A stretch of 21,597 nt of DNA, from IMG/VR virus record IMGVR_UViG_3300034062_001467, positions 1-21,597 of that record. One strand, written 5' to 3'. Shown piece after piece: positions 13,623 to 21,355 of the stretch. Within the stretch, counting starts at the first letter, position 1, and every line of letters starts with the position of its first letter. The stretch comes from a virus. Both the position numbers and the translations under genes were made by a program. A model generated the notes under the pieces. It was given only the letters and a program-made list of their open reading frames with translations. It had not been told where the DNA came from and ran no database searches.

Positions 13623-14880
13623 CTACCTCGGCGCGGCCACCGCGCAGGCTCAGGCATCGGAGAAGGCCACGACGGCGCAGAACTTTGCGAACCGTCCGAC
13701 CGTCAACACCCCTTTTGGTGGCCAGTCCTGGACCACCGGCAGCCAGATTGACCCTGCCACTGGGCAGAATGTCACCACCTGGACGCAGAACACCACGCTG
13801 GCGCCTGGCCTGCAGTCCGCGCTCAACGCGCAAATCGGCCTGCAGAACGACCGCAGCCAACTGGCCAATGGGTTCATGGACCGGGTGGCTGAGGAATATC
13901 GGCAGCCCTTCGACTACGCCAACCTGCCGCAGATGGCCATGGCCAATGCGCCAAACAGCCTGGGCACGTCGCTGACCGACTACACCCCGGGCCTGACCAC
14001 CGGGTTCAACTTCGGCGGCGCGATCCCGCAGGTGGACTCCAGCTACCGCGACACGGTGGCCAACCAGCTCATGCAGCGCATGCAGCCGGTGCATGACTAC
14101 CAGCAGAACCAGCTTGAGACGCGCCTGGCCAACCAGGGCTTCACGGTGGGCAGCGAGGGCTACAAGCGGGCCTTGGACGAGCTCAACCAGCGCCAGGCGG
14201 GCGAGCGCTTCCAGGCCCTGGACCAGAGCGGCAACGAGATGCAGCGCCTGTTCGGCATGCAGATGCAGTCGCAGAACACGGGCTACAACCAGAACATGGG
14301 CGCCGCGCAATTCCAGAACCAGGCCCTGGGGCAGGCCGCCGCGCTGGATCAGTCGCGCCTGCAGGCGCAGAACGCGGCCATGGGCCAGCAGCAGGGCCTG
14401 AACCAGTCCTACGCCGACGCGCAGAACCGGGTGCGACAGCAGGCCATCGCGGAGCAGATGCAGCGCCGCGGCATGAGCCTGAACGAGATGAACGCGCTGC
14501 TGAGCGGCCAGCAGGTGCAGATGCCCAACATGCCGTCGTTCGTGGCCTCGGGCCGCGCCGAGACGCCCAACATCCTGGGCGCCACGCAGATGGGGTACGA
14601 CGCGCAGCTCGGCGCCTACAACGCGCAGAACGCGGCCTTCGGCAACTTGCTGGGAGCTGGTGCTCAACTGGGCTCGGCCGCGTTCATGTTCTCTGACCGG
14701 CGCCTGAAGTCCAACATCAAGCGCGTGGGGACTCACCCTATCGGGGTGGGCATTTACACGTACACAATGATGGGGATGCCACAACGCGGTGTGATTGCCC
14801 AAGAGGTGCAGGAAGTGCGTCCTGACTTGGTCAAGCGCCACGCCAGCGGCTACCTACAGGTGAACTACGGAGGCCTGTGA
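13588..14880 (+). CDS. Internal virion / DNA-ejection protein ending in a compact S74-like module (430 aa)
   Basis: ATG 13588 follows AAGGAG. The N-terminus 'MGGKGSAPAAPDYLGAATAQ' and a very Gln/Asn/Met/Ala-rich helical body (about residues 140-330: 'YQQNQLETRLANQGFTVGSE', 'LFGMQMQSQNTGYNQN') match phage internal/ejection proteins. Residues about 367-430 are a short peptidase_S74-like module: 'FSDRRLKSNIKRV' with S369 and K374 in the S-D-x-x-x-K spacing of the Ser/Lys dyad, then 'GVIAQEVQEVRPDLV' (401-415) and 'GYLQVNYGGL' at the end. S74 domains normally sit on fibres or spikes as trimerising chaperones that cut themselves off. Its position matches P22 gp7 or T7 gp14. Whether the module self-cleaves here is unknown. 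The stop shares a base with the next start. Confidence 0.75.
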   Translation: MGGKGSAPAAPDYLGAATAQAQASEKATTAQNFANRPTVNTPFGGQSWTTGSQIDPATGQNVTTWTQNTTLAPGLQSALNAQIGLQNDRSQLANGFMDRVAEEYRQPFDYANLPQMAMANAPNSLGTSLTDYTPGLTTGFNFGGAIPQVDSSYRDTVANQLMQRMQPVHDYQQNQLETRLANQGFTVGSEGYKRALDELNQRQAGERFQALDQSGNEMQRLFGMQMQSQNTGYNQNMGAAQFQNQALGQAAALDQSRLQAQNAAMGQQQGLNQSYADAQNRVRQQAIAEQMQRRGMSLNEMNALLSGQQVQMPNMPSFVASGRAETPNILGATQMGYDAQLGAYNAQNAAFGNLLGAGAQLGSAAFMFSDRRLKSNIKRVGTHPIGVGIYTYTMMGMPQRGVIAQEVQEVRPDLVKRHASGYLQVNYGGL

Positions 14881-15242
14881 TGAATGACGACCTGATGTTC
14901 GACTACCTCCTGCAGCTGGGCGCAATGCGTCCTGAGCAGGATGAGCTCAAGCGCAAGCAGGCCATGGTGGACGCCCTGCGCGGCCAGGCCATGACGCCGA
15001 TGCAAGGCCAGATGGTGGGCAAGCACTACGTGGCGCCCGGCATCGCCAACGCCATCGCCCAGATGGGCACGGCCTACATGGCCGGGCAGCAGCAGAAGGG
15101 CGTGGACAGCAGCGCGATGGCCTTCAACAACCGGCAGCGCGCCGCGTTGGAGGAGATGCGGCGCCGTCGCCGGCCCCAGATGCCGGGCATGGACAGCCCA
15201 AGCCTGTCCGCGTTGCCCTACGGTGACGGCCCGGCCTACTGA
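14880..15242 (+). CDS. Small Met/Gln-rich protein in the ejection gene block (120 aa)
   Basis: ATG 14880 overlaps the upstream stop by one base and is served by GGAGG inside the previous gene; the in-frame GTG one codon earlier is less likely. Sequence: acidic start 'MNDDLMFDYLLQLGAMRPEQ', a Met/Gln-rich middle ('QAMTPMQGQMVGKHYVAPGI', 'ANAIAQMGTAYMAGQQQ'), then a basic stretch 'RRRRRPQMPGMD' and a Pro/Ser tail. No known domain recognised. It could be a small internal protein packaged with the larger ejection proteins on either side; composition and tight coupling are the only support. Confidence 0.6.
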   Translation: MNDDLMFDYLLQLGAMRPEQDELKRKQAMVDALRGQAMTPMQGQMVGKHYVAPGIANAIAQMGTAYMAGQQQKGVDSSAMAFNNRQRAALEEMRRRRRPQMPGMDSPSLSALPYGDGPAY

Positions 15243-15251
15243 GGTGGCGCC

Positions 15252-16553
15252 ATGAACGACCTGACCTTTGCCGAGGACGTGCTGGAGCGCAAGCGGCTCC
15301 AGCGCAGCATGCTGCCGATGGCGCTGGGCGTCATGAATTCGCCTGACGGCACGCTGACGAACAGTGTGCAGCCTGGCCGGGCCCTGCCGTCTGCGCTGCG
15401 TGCGCGCCTGGGCAAGGTGCAGAGCCAACTGGACGAGCTCGACAGCCAGGAGGTGGACACCTCCGCGCTGCAGGCCTTCGCCCAGCAGCAGGGCGAGAGC
15501 GGCCAGACGGCCATGCTCAACGCCTTGGCGGCGCAGTACGCGGGGGAGAACTTCCAGCCGGTGCAGGCGCAGTTCCTCAAGCGCGCCGCGGCTGCGGCCG
15601 AGCCGATGAAGATCGGCGGCGGCATGCTGACCCCGCAGGGTCAGTTCGTGAAGGATCCGTTCGCGCAGCGTGACCAGCGGCGCACGGCGCTGGAGCGCCA
15701 GGCTCTGGGGCTGGAGCGGATGGCTGGCGAGGAGGAGCGGGCTGCAGAGCGTGCTGCCGAGGTGGCCCGACAGTTCAACGAGCGCCGTGCTGATCAGCAG
15801 CGACGGGACGCAGATGCTGCGGAGTTCAGGCGCTTGGGGCTTGGTCTCCAGCAGCTTGGCCTCGACCTGCGACGCGAGGCGCTGGGCAAGAAGGGAGACG
15901 GCCAGGTGGGTTCGTTCTCGCCGGCCGGCTTCACCCCGCAGGGCCAGCAAGTGGTGACCAACACCAAGAGCGGTGTGAGCTACATCCTGAACGTTCAGCC
16001 GGATGGCACGCCCAACTACACGCCCTATCAAGGCACGATGATCCCCAAGGGCACCTTCGACAAGGAGGTGTCAGCCGCAGGGGATCTGTCTGCGGTGGCA
16101 TCCCGTGCCGACAGGCTGGTGCAGATGGTTGACGCCAACCCCGACGCGTTCGGGCTGCGCAGCGCGGCCGTGTCTGCGTTGCCGGGTGCCGTGCAGGGCT
16201 ACGCGGCGAAGGCTGTGGGCCTGACGCCACAGCAACTTGAGGCGCGCTCGACGGTGCTGCGCCAGGCTGCGCAGGAGATCAACGAGCTGTACGGCGCCGC
16301 GCTGTCCATGGGCGAGCAGGCCCGCGCCAACACCTTCCTGCCCAACCCGTCAGACCCGCCTGAGATGCTGATGAGCAAGCTGAAGGCGGCGCGCGATTGG
16401 GCCAAGACCCAGTTGGGTCGTTACAGCCCCGGCGTCACAGATGCGGCCACCCAGCGTTCAGGCGGCGCGGCACCGGCCCCTGGTGCTGGAACACTTAGCC
16501 CGGCTGAGATGGAAGAGCTGGCGCGCCTGCGGGCCAAGCACGGGAGGCAGTGA
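15252..16553 (+). CDS. Probable internal virion / DNA-ejection protein, helical (433 aa)
   Basis: ATG 15252 follows GAGG. An Ala/Gln-rich helical N-terminal half is followed by a long uninterrupted charged helix (about residues 138-214; 'RRTALERQALGLERMAGEEE', 'ERRADQQRRDADAAEFRRLG'), a beta-type linker ('PQGQQVVTNTKSGVSYILNV') and a second helical region ('RSTVLRQAAQEINELYGAAL') ending 'ELARLRAKHGRQ'. The build and position correspond to P22 gp20 or T7 gp15, proteins that assemble into the trans-periplasmic ejection conduit. No lysozyme or transglycosylase motif found. The stop shares one base with the following ATG. Confidence 0.65.
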   Translation: MNDLTFAEDVLERKRLQRSMLPMALGVMNSPDGTLTNSVQPGRALPSALRARLGKVQSQLDELDSQEVDTSALQAFAQQQGESGQTAMLNALAAQYAGENFQPVQAQFLKRAAAAAEPMKIGGGMLTPQGQFVKDPFAQRDQRRTALERQALGLERMAGEEERAAERAAEVARQFNERRADQQRRDADAAEFRRLGLGLQQLGLDLRREALGKKGDGQVGSFSPAGFTPQGQQVVTNTKSGVSYILNVQPDGTPNYTPYQGTMIPKGTFDKEVSAAGDLSAVASRADRLVQMVDANPDAFGLRSAAVSALPGAVQGYAAKAVGLTPQQLEARSTVLRQAAQEINELYGAALSMGEQARANTFLPNPSDPPEMLMSKLKAARDWAKTQLGRYSPGVTDAATQRSGGAAPAPGAGTLSPAEMEELARLRAKHGRQ

Positions 16554-18307
16554 TGGACCCGCGGCAAGAGCTCGAGGAACTGCGCCGGCTGGAGGATCTG
16601 GAGCGCCGGCTGGGGGCTCAGGATCTTGGCGAGGTGCGCAAGCAGAAGCAAGCCACGCAAGCCAACGTCTACGCGGGCCAGGACGTCGGCCAGATGGGCT
16701 CTGTGATGCGGGGCCTGGGCGGCGCCAAGGCCGCGTGGGACCGCGCTGCGCTCGGCCTCAAGGGCATGTTCACCGACCTGACGCCCGACGACAAGGCGCT
16801 GCTGGATCAGGGCAAAGCCTTCACCGAGCAGGGCGGCACCGCGGCCACGGTCGGCAACATCGGCGCCGATGCGCTGATGATGGCAGCACCTGCCCTGCGT
16901 GGCCAGCAGGCCATCATGGCCGGCGCCAAGATGCTGCCCAGGGCGGCTCAGTTCATCGGAGGAAGGCTCCCAAGCGCCGCGCTGGCCAGTGGTGCTACCT
17001 CGGCCGCCATGGCCCCTGAAGATCGCACTGGCGCCTTCTACGGGGGCGCGGCGGGCGGTGCTGCGGGGGAAGTGGCCGGGCGCGTGCTGACCAGGGCCCT
17101 GGGCGGCGTGGTGTCTGACAAGGTGACCCCGGCCGCGCGCGATCTGATGAACCAGGGCGCGGATGTGCCGATGTGGAAGGCGGTGGACGACACCACCCGA
17201 TCCGGCCGCGTGCTGCGCAATGCTGCCGAGCGGGCCAAGGTGCTGCCGGTGGCCGGCGACCTGATCCGCAGCCAGGAGCGCTCTGCGCTTGAGTCCTGGA
17301 ACCGCATCCTGGTGAAGGAGGCCACGCCTCCGATGCCGGTGCTGGATGAGGCCGGCAGCGTGCTGCGCTTTGAGTACGACAAGCCCGTCACTGCGGTCGG
17401 CAGCGAGGGCCTGCGTGAGCTCTCCAAGCGCTTCAACGACGCCTACGGCGCCCTGTATGGCACCCGAGGCGTGCCAGTGGATCAGACATTCGCCTCGCAG
17501 CTCAGCGGCATCGTGAACGACGCCAAGGCCTACATGCCGGGTGTGGCTGACGATGTGGCCGGCTCGGTGCGCAGGGCCCAGGACACGCTGATGGGCCTGA
17601 CATCACCGACTGTCACCCGCCAAGGCGGCCAGACGGTGGGCAAGGGCGTCGTCAGCTCGCGCATCAAGGCGCCGGTCACGCAGACGGTGACGCCTGGCCG
17701 TGAGGTGGTGCCGCACAGCAACGTCAAGACGGCGCTGGACGACATCAACAACGCGATCACGGCCGCCTACAAGAGCGGCAACGGTGAGAAGGCCGAGGCG
17801 CTGTCTGCGGTGCGCTCGGCCATTGAGTCGCTGCGCGCTCGAGGCTTGCCGCCAGAGGTCGCCGCGCAGGCTGACGAGATCAACAGGGCCTACGCCAAGT
17901 TCAAGACCCTGAGCAGGGCATCGAGCATGCTGGGCGCACAGAAGCAGGGTGGGGTGGTGACGCCTGGTCAGCAGCTCAACTCCATCCGCGCCCGGGACAA
18001 GACGCCCGACAAGGCCGCGTTCTCACGCGGCACCGCGCCTGGCCAGCAGCAGGCCCTGACGGCACAACAGGTCTACGGCAACCAGTTGCCAGACATCGGG
18101 CCCGGCACGGCTGAGAAGCTGCTGCCGTTCGTTGGCATGGGCTTGCCGATGATGGGCATGGACGCAGGCGCCACGGCCCTGCTGGGCACGCAGACAGGGC
18201 AGAACCTGCTCATGGGCAAGTACGGCTTCCAGGGCGGCGTTCGCAACTACAGCCCGGCCCTGATTGAGGCGCTGCGCAACTACGGCGCCGCCGTTGGGAA
18301 CGATTGA
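16553..18307 (+). CDS. Largest probable DNA-ejection protein with membrane-prone segments (584 aa)
   Basis: Begins at ATG 16553 (MDPRQELEELRRLEDLERRL) with GGGAGG upstream; a GTG one codon earlier is possible. After a charged N-terminal helix come glycine/alanine-rich hydrophobic stretches at about residues 96-130 ('ADALMMAAPALRGQQ') and 140-185 ('GGAAGGAAGEVAGRVLTRAL'), a long helical, polar centre, and a hydrophobic C-terminal region (about 525-555, 'LLPFVGMGLPMMGMDAG'). Such amphipathic or membrane-inserting segments are expected in proteins that leave the virion and cross the envelope. Length and order (last of the block) match P22 gp16 (about 609). No peptidoglycan-cleaving motif is visible, unlike T7 gp16. 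Confidence 0.65.
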   Translation: MDPRQELEELRRLEDLERRLGAQDLGEVRKQKQATQANVYAGQDVGQMGSVMRGLGGAKAAWDRAALGLKGMFTDLTPDDKALLDQGKAFTEQGGTAATVGNIGADALMMAAPALRGQQAIMAGAKMLPRAAQFIGGRLPSAALASGATSAAMAPEDRTGAFYGGAAGGAAGEVAGRVLTRALGGVVSDKVTPAARDLMNQGADVPMWKAVDDTTRSGRVLRNAAERAKVLPVAGDLIRSQERSALESWNRILVKEATPPMPVLDEAGSVLRFEYDKPVTAVGSEGLRELSKRFNDAYGALYGTRGVPVDQTFASQLSGIVNDAKAYMPGVADDVAGSVRRAQDTLMGLTSPTVTRQGGQTVGKGVVSSRIKAPVTQTVTPGREVVPHSNVKTALDDINNAITAAYKSGNGEKAEALSAVRSAIESLRARGLPPEVAAQADEINRAYAKFKTLSRASSMLGAQKQGGVVTPGQQLNSIRARDKTPDKAAFSRGTAPGQQQALTAQQVYGNQLPDIGPGTAEKLLPFVGMGLPMMGMDAGATALLGTQTGQNLLMGKYGFQGGVRNYSPALIEALRNYGAAVGND

Positions 18308-18319
18308 GGAGTTTCAGAC

Positions 18320-19207
18320 ATGCCACGCAACGCAAGCGGCACCTACACCCTGCCATCTGGCAACCCGGTGGTGTCCGGCACCACGATCGAGGCGTCGTGG
18401 GCCAACACGACCCTGTCTGACGTCGCCAACGAGCTGACGAACTCGCTGTCGCGCACGGGCGCTGGCGGCATGCTGGCGCCGTTCAGAATCGCTGACGGCA
18501 CCGTCGGCGCCCCGGGCCTCGCGTTCCTGAACGAGACGTCCTCGGGCCTGTACCGCCCCAGCGCCAGCAACGTCAGCATGTCGGTTTCGGGCGTCGCCGC
18601 GATGACCTGGAGCAACGCCAACGTGGTGATCCCCAGCGGCATCACCCTGTCGGCTGAGGTGCCCACGCCGGCCAGCTCTGCGGCCATCGCCAACAAGGCC
18701 TACGTCGATTCGGTGCTCAGTGGCGTCACATCGACGCGCCAGACCTACACCGCCACGGCCAGCCAGACCACGTTTGCCATCACCTACACCGTCGGGGCGA
18801 TTGACGTCTACCTCAACGGTGTCAAGCAGCTCAACGGAACCGACTTTACGGCCACCAACGGCACCAGTGTGGTGTTCGCGGTGGGGCTGACTGCTGGTGA
18901 CATCGTTGATCTGGTGGGCTACGGCACCTACGTGGCCACGCCTGGCGTGGCGGTTGTCAGCACCAACACCGCCGCGGCGCGCAACACGCTGTACGTCCTG
19001 ACGGCGTCTCTGACGCTGACGCTGCCGGCCTCGCCTGCGGTGGGTGACACGGTCAAGGTCAGCAACCTGTCAGGCACCACCACCTGTGTGGTGGCGCGCA
19101 ACGGCAGCAACATCCAGGGCCTGGCTGAAGACCTGACAATCGACAGCCTGAACGCGGCGATCACGCTGATCTACGCAAGCGCCTCTTTGGGCTGGGTCTT
19201 TGCTTGA
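18320..19207 (+). CDS. Tail fibre protein (295 aa)
   Basis: ATG 18320 follows GAGGAG. The N-terminus 'MPRNASGTYTLPSGNPVVSG' with 'TTIEASWANTTLSDVANELT' and 'GAPGLAFLNETSSGLYRPSA' is a head/tail-attachment segment common to many phage fibres. Next come 'ANKAYVDSVLSG', a beta unit 'TFAITYTVGAIDVYLNGVKQ' with 'GTDFTATNGTSVVFAVGLTA' that recurs in fibre proteins, and a C-terminal knob-like domain starting 'NTLYVLTASLTLTLP' and ending 'ASLGWVFA'. It most likely carries the N-terminal anchor of the host-recognition assembly. Codon use is still the G/C-ending type of the upstream genes. Confidence 0.85.
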   Translation: MPRNASGTYTLPSGNPVVSGTTIEASWANTTLSDVANELTNSLSRTGAGGMLAPFRIADGTVGAPGLAFLNETSSGLYRPSASNVSMSVSGVAAMTWSNANVVIPSGITLSAEVPTPASSAAIANKAYVDSVLSGVTSTRQTYTATASQTTFAITYTVGAIDVYLNGVKQLNGTDFTATNGTSVVFAVGLTAGDIVDLVGYGTYVATPGVAVVSTNTAAARNTLYVLTASLTLTLPASPAVGDTVKVSNLSGTTTCVVARNGSNIQGLAEDLTIDSLNAAITLIYASASLGWVFA

Positions 19208-19219
19208 GAAAGTAGCACC

Positions 19220-19951
19220 ATGAGTACCCTTTCGCAATTCATCTCCGGCGGCAAGTCTCAGTCGCAAGTCTTCACCAGCGGCAGCGGCAACTGGACGGTG
19301 CCCGTGGGCGTCACCAGCGTGCGCGTGTTCGCGGTGGGTGCTGGTGGGGGAGGCGGTGGGGGCTACACCTCAAGCTACCGCGGCGGCGGTGGTGGTGGCG
19401 GGGCGGTTGTCGAGATCGACCTGGCCGTGACCTCCGGCGCGTCCATCGCCTACGCAGTGGGCGCAGCCGGCACGGCCGGGGCCATCAACGGCGGGGGCGG
19501 CGCAGGCGGCAACACCACCTTCGGCACCGTCACGGCCTACGGCGGCGGCGGTGGTGCCAAGGGCCAAACGGGCACCGACGGCGGGGGGGGCGGCGGTGGC
19601 GGCTTCAGTGCTGCTGGTGCCACCTCGGGCAGCAACATCGGCGGCGCTGGCGGTGGCGGCACTGGCGGCGCTGGCGGTGACAACGGCGTCGGCGGCTCGG
19701 CTGGCGTCGTGTTCCTGAACGGCCAGGGCGGCGGGGGCGGTGGTGGTGGCAACGCCAACGGCGGGGCCAGCATGGCCGGCGGCGGTGCTGCTAGTTCCAA
19801 CCGCGGCGGTGGTGGAGGCTCCTACGGGGCCGGTGCTGCAGGCGGGGCGGCCGGGGCTGCCAACACAGGTGGCGGCGGCGGTGGCGGTGCAATCAACACG
19901 GCCGGCAACGCAGGTGGTTCAGGTTATCTGATGGTGACGTGGGTCGGTTGA
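19220..19951 (+). CDS. Glycine-rich tail fibre / adhesin protein (243 aa)
   Basis: After a short N-terminus, residues about 17-42 ('VFTSGSGNWTVPVGVTSVRV') form the beta opening seen in phage glycine-rich domain proteins; the rest to the end is dominated by glycine runs of 4-8 separated by Ala, Asn, Ser and Tyr, closing on 'GGSGYLMVTWVG'. Glycine-rich adhesins such as phage S16 gp38 fold as packed polyglycine-II helices with receptor-binding loops at one end; that fold is possible here but not shown. Spacing to the upstream fibre is 12 nt; the ribosome site is weak ('gagaaagtag'). It pairs with a second such gene at 20513. Confidence 0.8.
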   Translation: MSTLSQFISGGKSQSQVFTSGSGNWTVPVGVTSVRVFAVGAGGGGGGGYTSSYRGGGGGGGAVVEIDLAVTSGASIAYAVGAAGTAGAINGGGGAGGNTTFGTVTAYGGGGGAKGQTGTDGGGGGGGGFSAAGATSGSNIGGAGGGGTGGAGGDNGVGGSAGVVFLNGQGGGGGGGGNANGGASMAGGGAASSNRGGGGGSYGAGAAGGAAGAANTGGGGGGGAINTAGNAGGSGYLMVTWVG

Positions 19952-19961
19952 GGAGTTTGCA

Positions 19962-20516
19962 ATGTCCAAGGCAAGAGATGCAGCAGACAAGGCGCCAGTC
20001 GCGGCGACGCTGTCTGGTACTGAAACGCTGACCAACAAGACGATCAGCGGTGCCAGCAATACCGTTACGAACATCCCTCTGTCTACAGGCGTGACGGGTA
20101 CGTTGCCTGTGGCGAATGGGGGAACAGGTAATACCTTCTTCTCGGTGAGCGGCCCTGCAAGCAGCACGAAGACCTACACGTTTCCTAATGAGAACATGAC
20201 CGTGGGGTATCGAAACCTCCCAGCGGTTGGCACGCAGACTGGCAGTTATACGCTTGGTGTGAACGATGTCGGCAAGTACGTGCAAGTCGGCACGGGCGGC
20301 AGTATCACGATCCCGACATCGACTTTTGCTGAAGGCGATGCGATCACCATCTACAACAACACGACCGGCAACATTACGATTACCTGCTCTGCGCCCACGG
20401 CGTACATAGCGGGCACCAACACAGTCAAAACCTCAATGACGCTTGCCACTCGCGGTGTGGCAACTGTGCTGTTCTACAGCGCCACCGCTTGTGTGGTGAC
20501 AGGGAACGTGACATGA
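19962..20516 (+). CDS. Tail fibre protein (184 aa)
   Basis: ATG 19962 follows GAGGAG. Residues 1-60 contain the very common fibre phrases 'SGTETLTNKTISGASNTVTN' and 'VTGTLPVANGGTGNT'. The second half ('YTLGVNDVGKYVQVGTGGSI', 'FAEGDAITIYNNTTGNITIT', 'TRGVATVLFYSATACVVTGN') is a compact beta domain frequently at fibre C-termini. The first third is still G/C-ending in codon use, while the remainder uses many A/T-ending codons (gtt, aat, tat), the first sign of the compositional change that continues to the end of the window. The stop overlaps the next start (ATGA). Confidence 0.8.
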   Translation: MSKARDAADKAPVAATLSGTETLTNKTISGASNTVTNIPLSTGVTGTLPVANGGTGNTFFSVSGPASSTKTYTFPNENMTVGYRNLPAVGTQTGSYTLGVNDVGKYVQVGTGGSITIPTSTFAEGDAITIYNNTTGNITITCSAPTAYIAGTNTVKTSMTLATRGVATVLFYSATACVVTGNVT

Positions 20517-21355
20517 CCGGGATCATGCAGATGGTGTTTGGTAGTTTTGCAGGAATAGTTCCTGCTGGACAACAAGCCTACACGACGGCAGGCACTTACA
20601 CATGGGTTTGCCCTGCTGGTGTTACGTCTGTTGCGGTTTTGGTTGTGGGTGCTGGTGGTAAGGGTGGCAGTGCTCAAAATGCCGGGTGCTGTGCCGCAGA
20701 CAGTGGTGGCGGTGGAGGAGGCGGGGGGCTCGCCTATGGAAATTCAATAGCCGTAACACCGGGGACTTCTTATACGCTGCGCGTTGCAGCAGCAGACTCT
20801 GCGCAAAGCAGCTACTTTAATACCACAGGGTTTCTATTTGCCAACAGTGGTGACAACGGCGGTTCTGTATCTCCGGGGTCCGGTGGAACTACGGGAGGTA
20901 CGGCACGTACCGCAGGATACACAGGTGGGTCTGGTGGTACGGGCGATTCCGGGTCTGTTGCTGCCGGGGCTGGTGGTGGTGGCGCTGCGGGATATGCAGG
21001 CGCTGGAGGCGCTGGTGGAAATGATCAAGTTGCGGGGAGTAATGCTGCTGCTAGTAGTGGCGGCGGTGGTGGTGGCGGCGGCGGCACCAACAACAATTAC
21101 GGGGGCAATGGTGGCGGCGTAGGATTGCTTGGCAGTGGCTCAACGGGCACTGGCGGTGCTACAGACGCAAATGGCACAGCAGGAAGTGGCGGGTCCGGTG
21201 TAACTTATGGGGGCGGGGGCGGCGGCGCAGGTGCTCAAAATGGCGGACCATTTAACGCTGGAAATTCAGGCGGTGTTGGTGCAGTTCGCATCATTTGGGC
21301 AGGGACTACAGGTATAACTCGCGCGTTTCCATCTACAAACACGGGGGACTTGTAA
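20513..21355 (+). CDS. Second glycine-rich tail adhesin (280 aa)
   Basis: I chose ATG 20513 (MTGIMQMVFGSF), which overlaps the previous stop; an in-frame upstream start at 20489 would lie inside the previous gene, and ATG 20525 is an alternative. Residues about 28-56 ('QAYTTAGTYTWVCPAGVTSV', then 'AVLVVGAGGKGG') match the opening of the 243-residue glycine-rich protein; after that come long glycine runs mixed with Ala, Thr, Ser and Asn, and the ending 'GVGAVRIIWAG' also resembles its partner's. Unlike the partner it has a Cys-Cys pair in 'NAGCCAADSGG'. A/T-ending codons are frequent. Probably a receptor-binding tip protein. The stop overlaps the next start by one base. Confidence 0.8.
   Translation: MTGIMQMVFGSFAGIVPAGQQAYTTAGTYTWVCPAGVTSVAVLVVGAGGKGGSAQNAGCCAADSGGGGGGGGLAYGNSIAVTPGTSYTLRVAAADSAQSSYFNTTGFLFANSGDNGGSVSPGSGGTTGGTARTAGYTGGSGGTGDSGSVAAGAGGGGAAGYAGAGGAGGNDQVAGSNAAASSGGGGGGGGGTNNNYGGNGGGVGLLGSGSTGTGGATDANGTAGSGGSGVTYGGGGGGAGAQNGGPFNAGNSGGVGAVRIIWAGTTGITRAFPSTNTGDL

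Noticed and set aside
14865-16031. Minus-strand open frame of 388 codons
   Set aside because: His/Arg/Leu-rich shadow of the ejection-protein genes; no ribosome site or motif.
15252-18307. Lytic transglycosylase or lysozyme in the ejection proteins
   Set aside because: Looked for because T7 gp16-type proteins carry one; no convincing catalytic Glu context or GLMQ-type motif was seen.
19381-19760. Programmed frameshift at G runs in the glycine-rich gene
   Set aside because: The frame is continuous and no alternative frame yields a plausible extended product; the runs are just GGN codons.
19220-21355. Collagen-like fibres
   Set aside because: Glycine occurs in runs rather than in a regular Gly-X-Y period, so a polyglycine-rich adhesin is the better reading.
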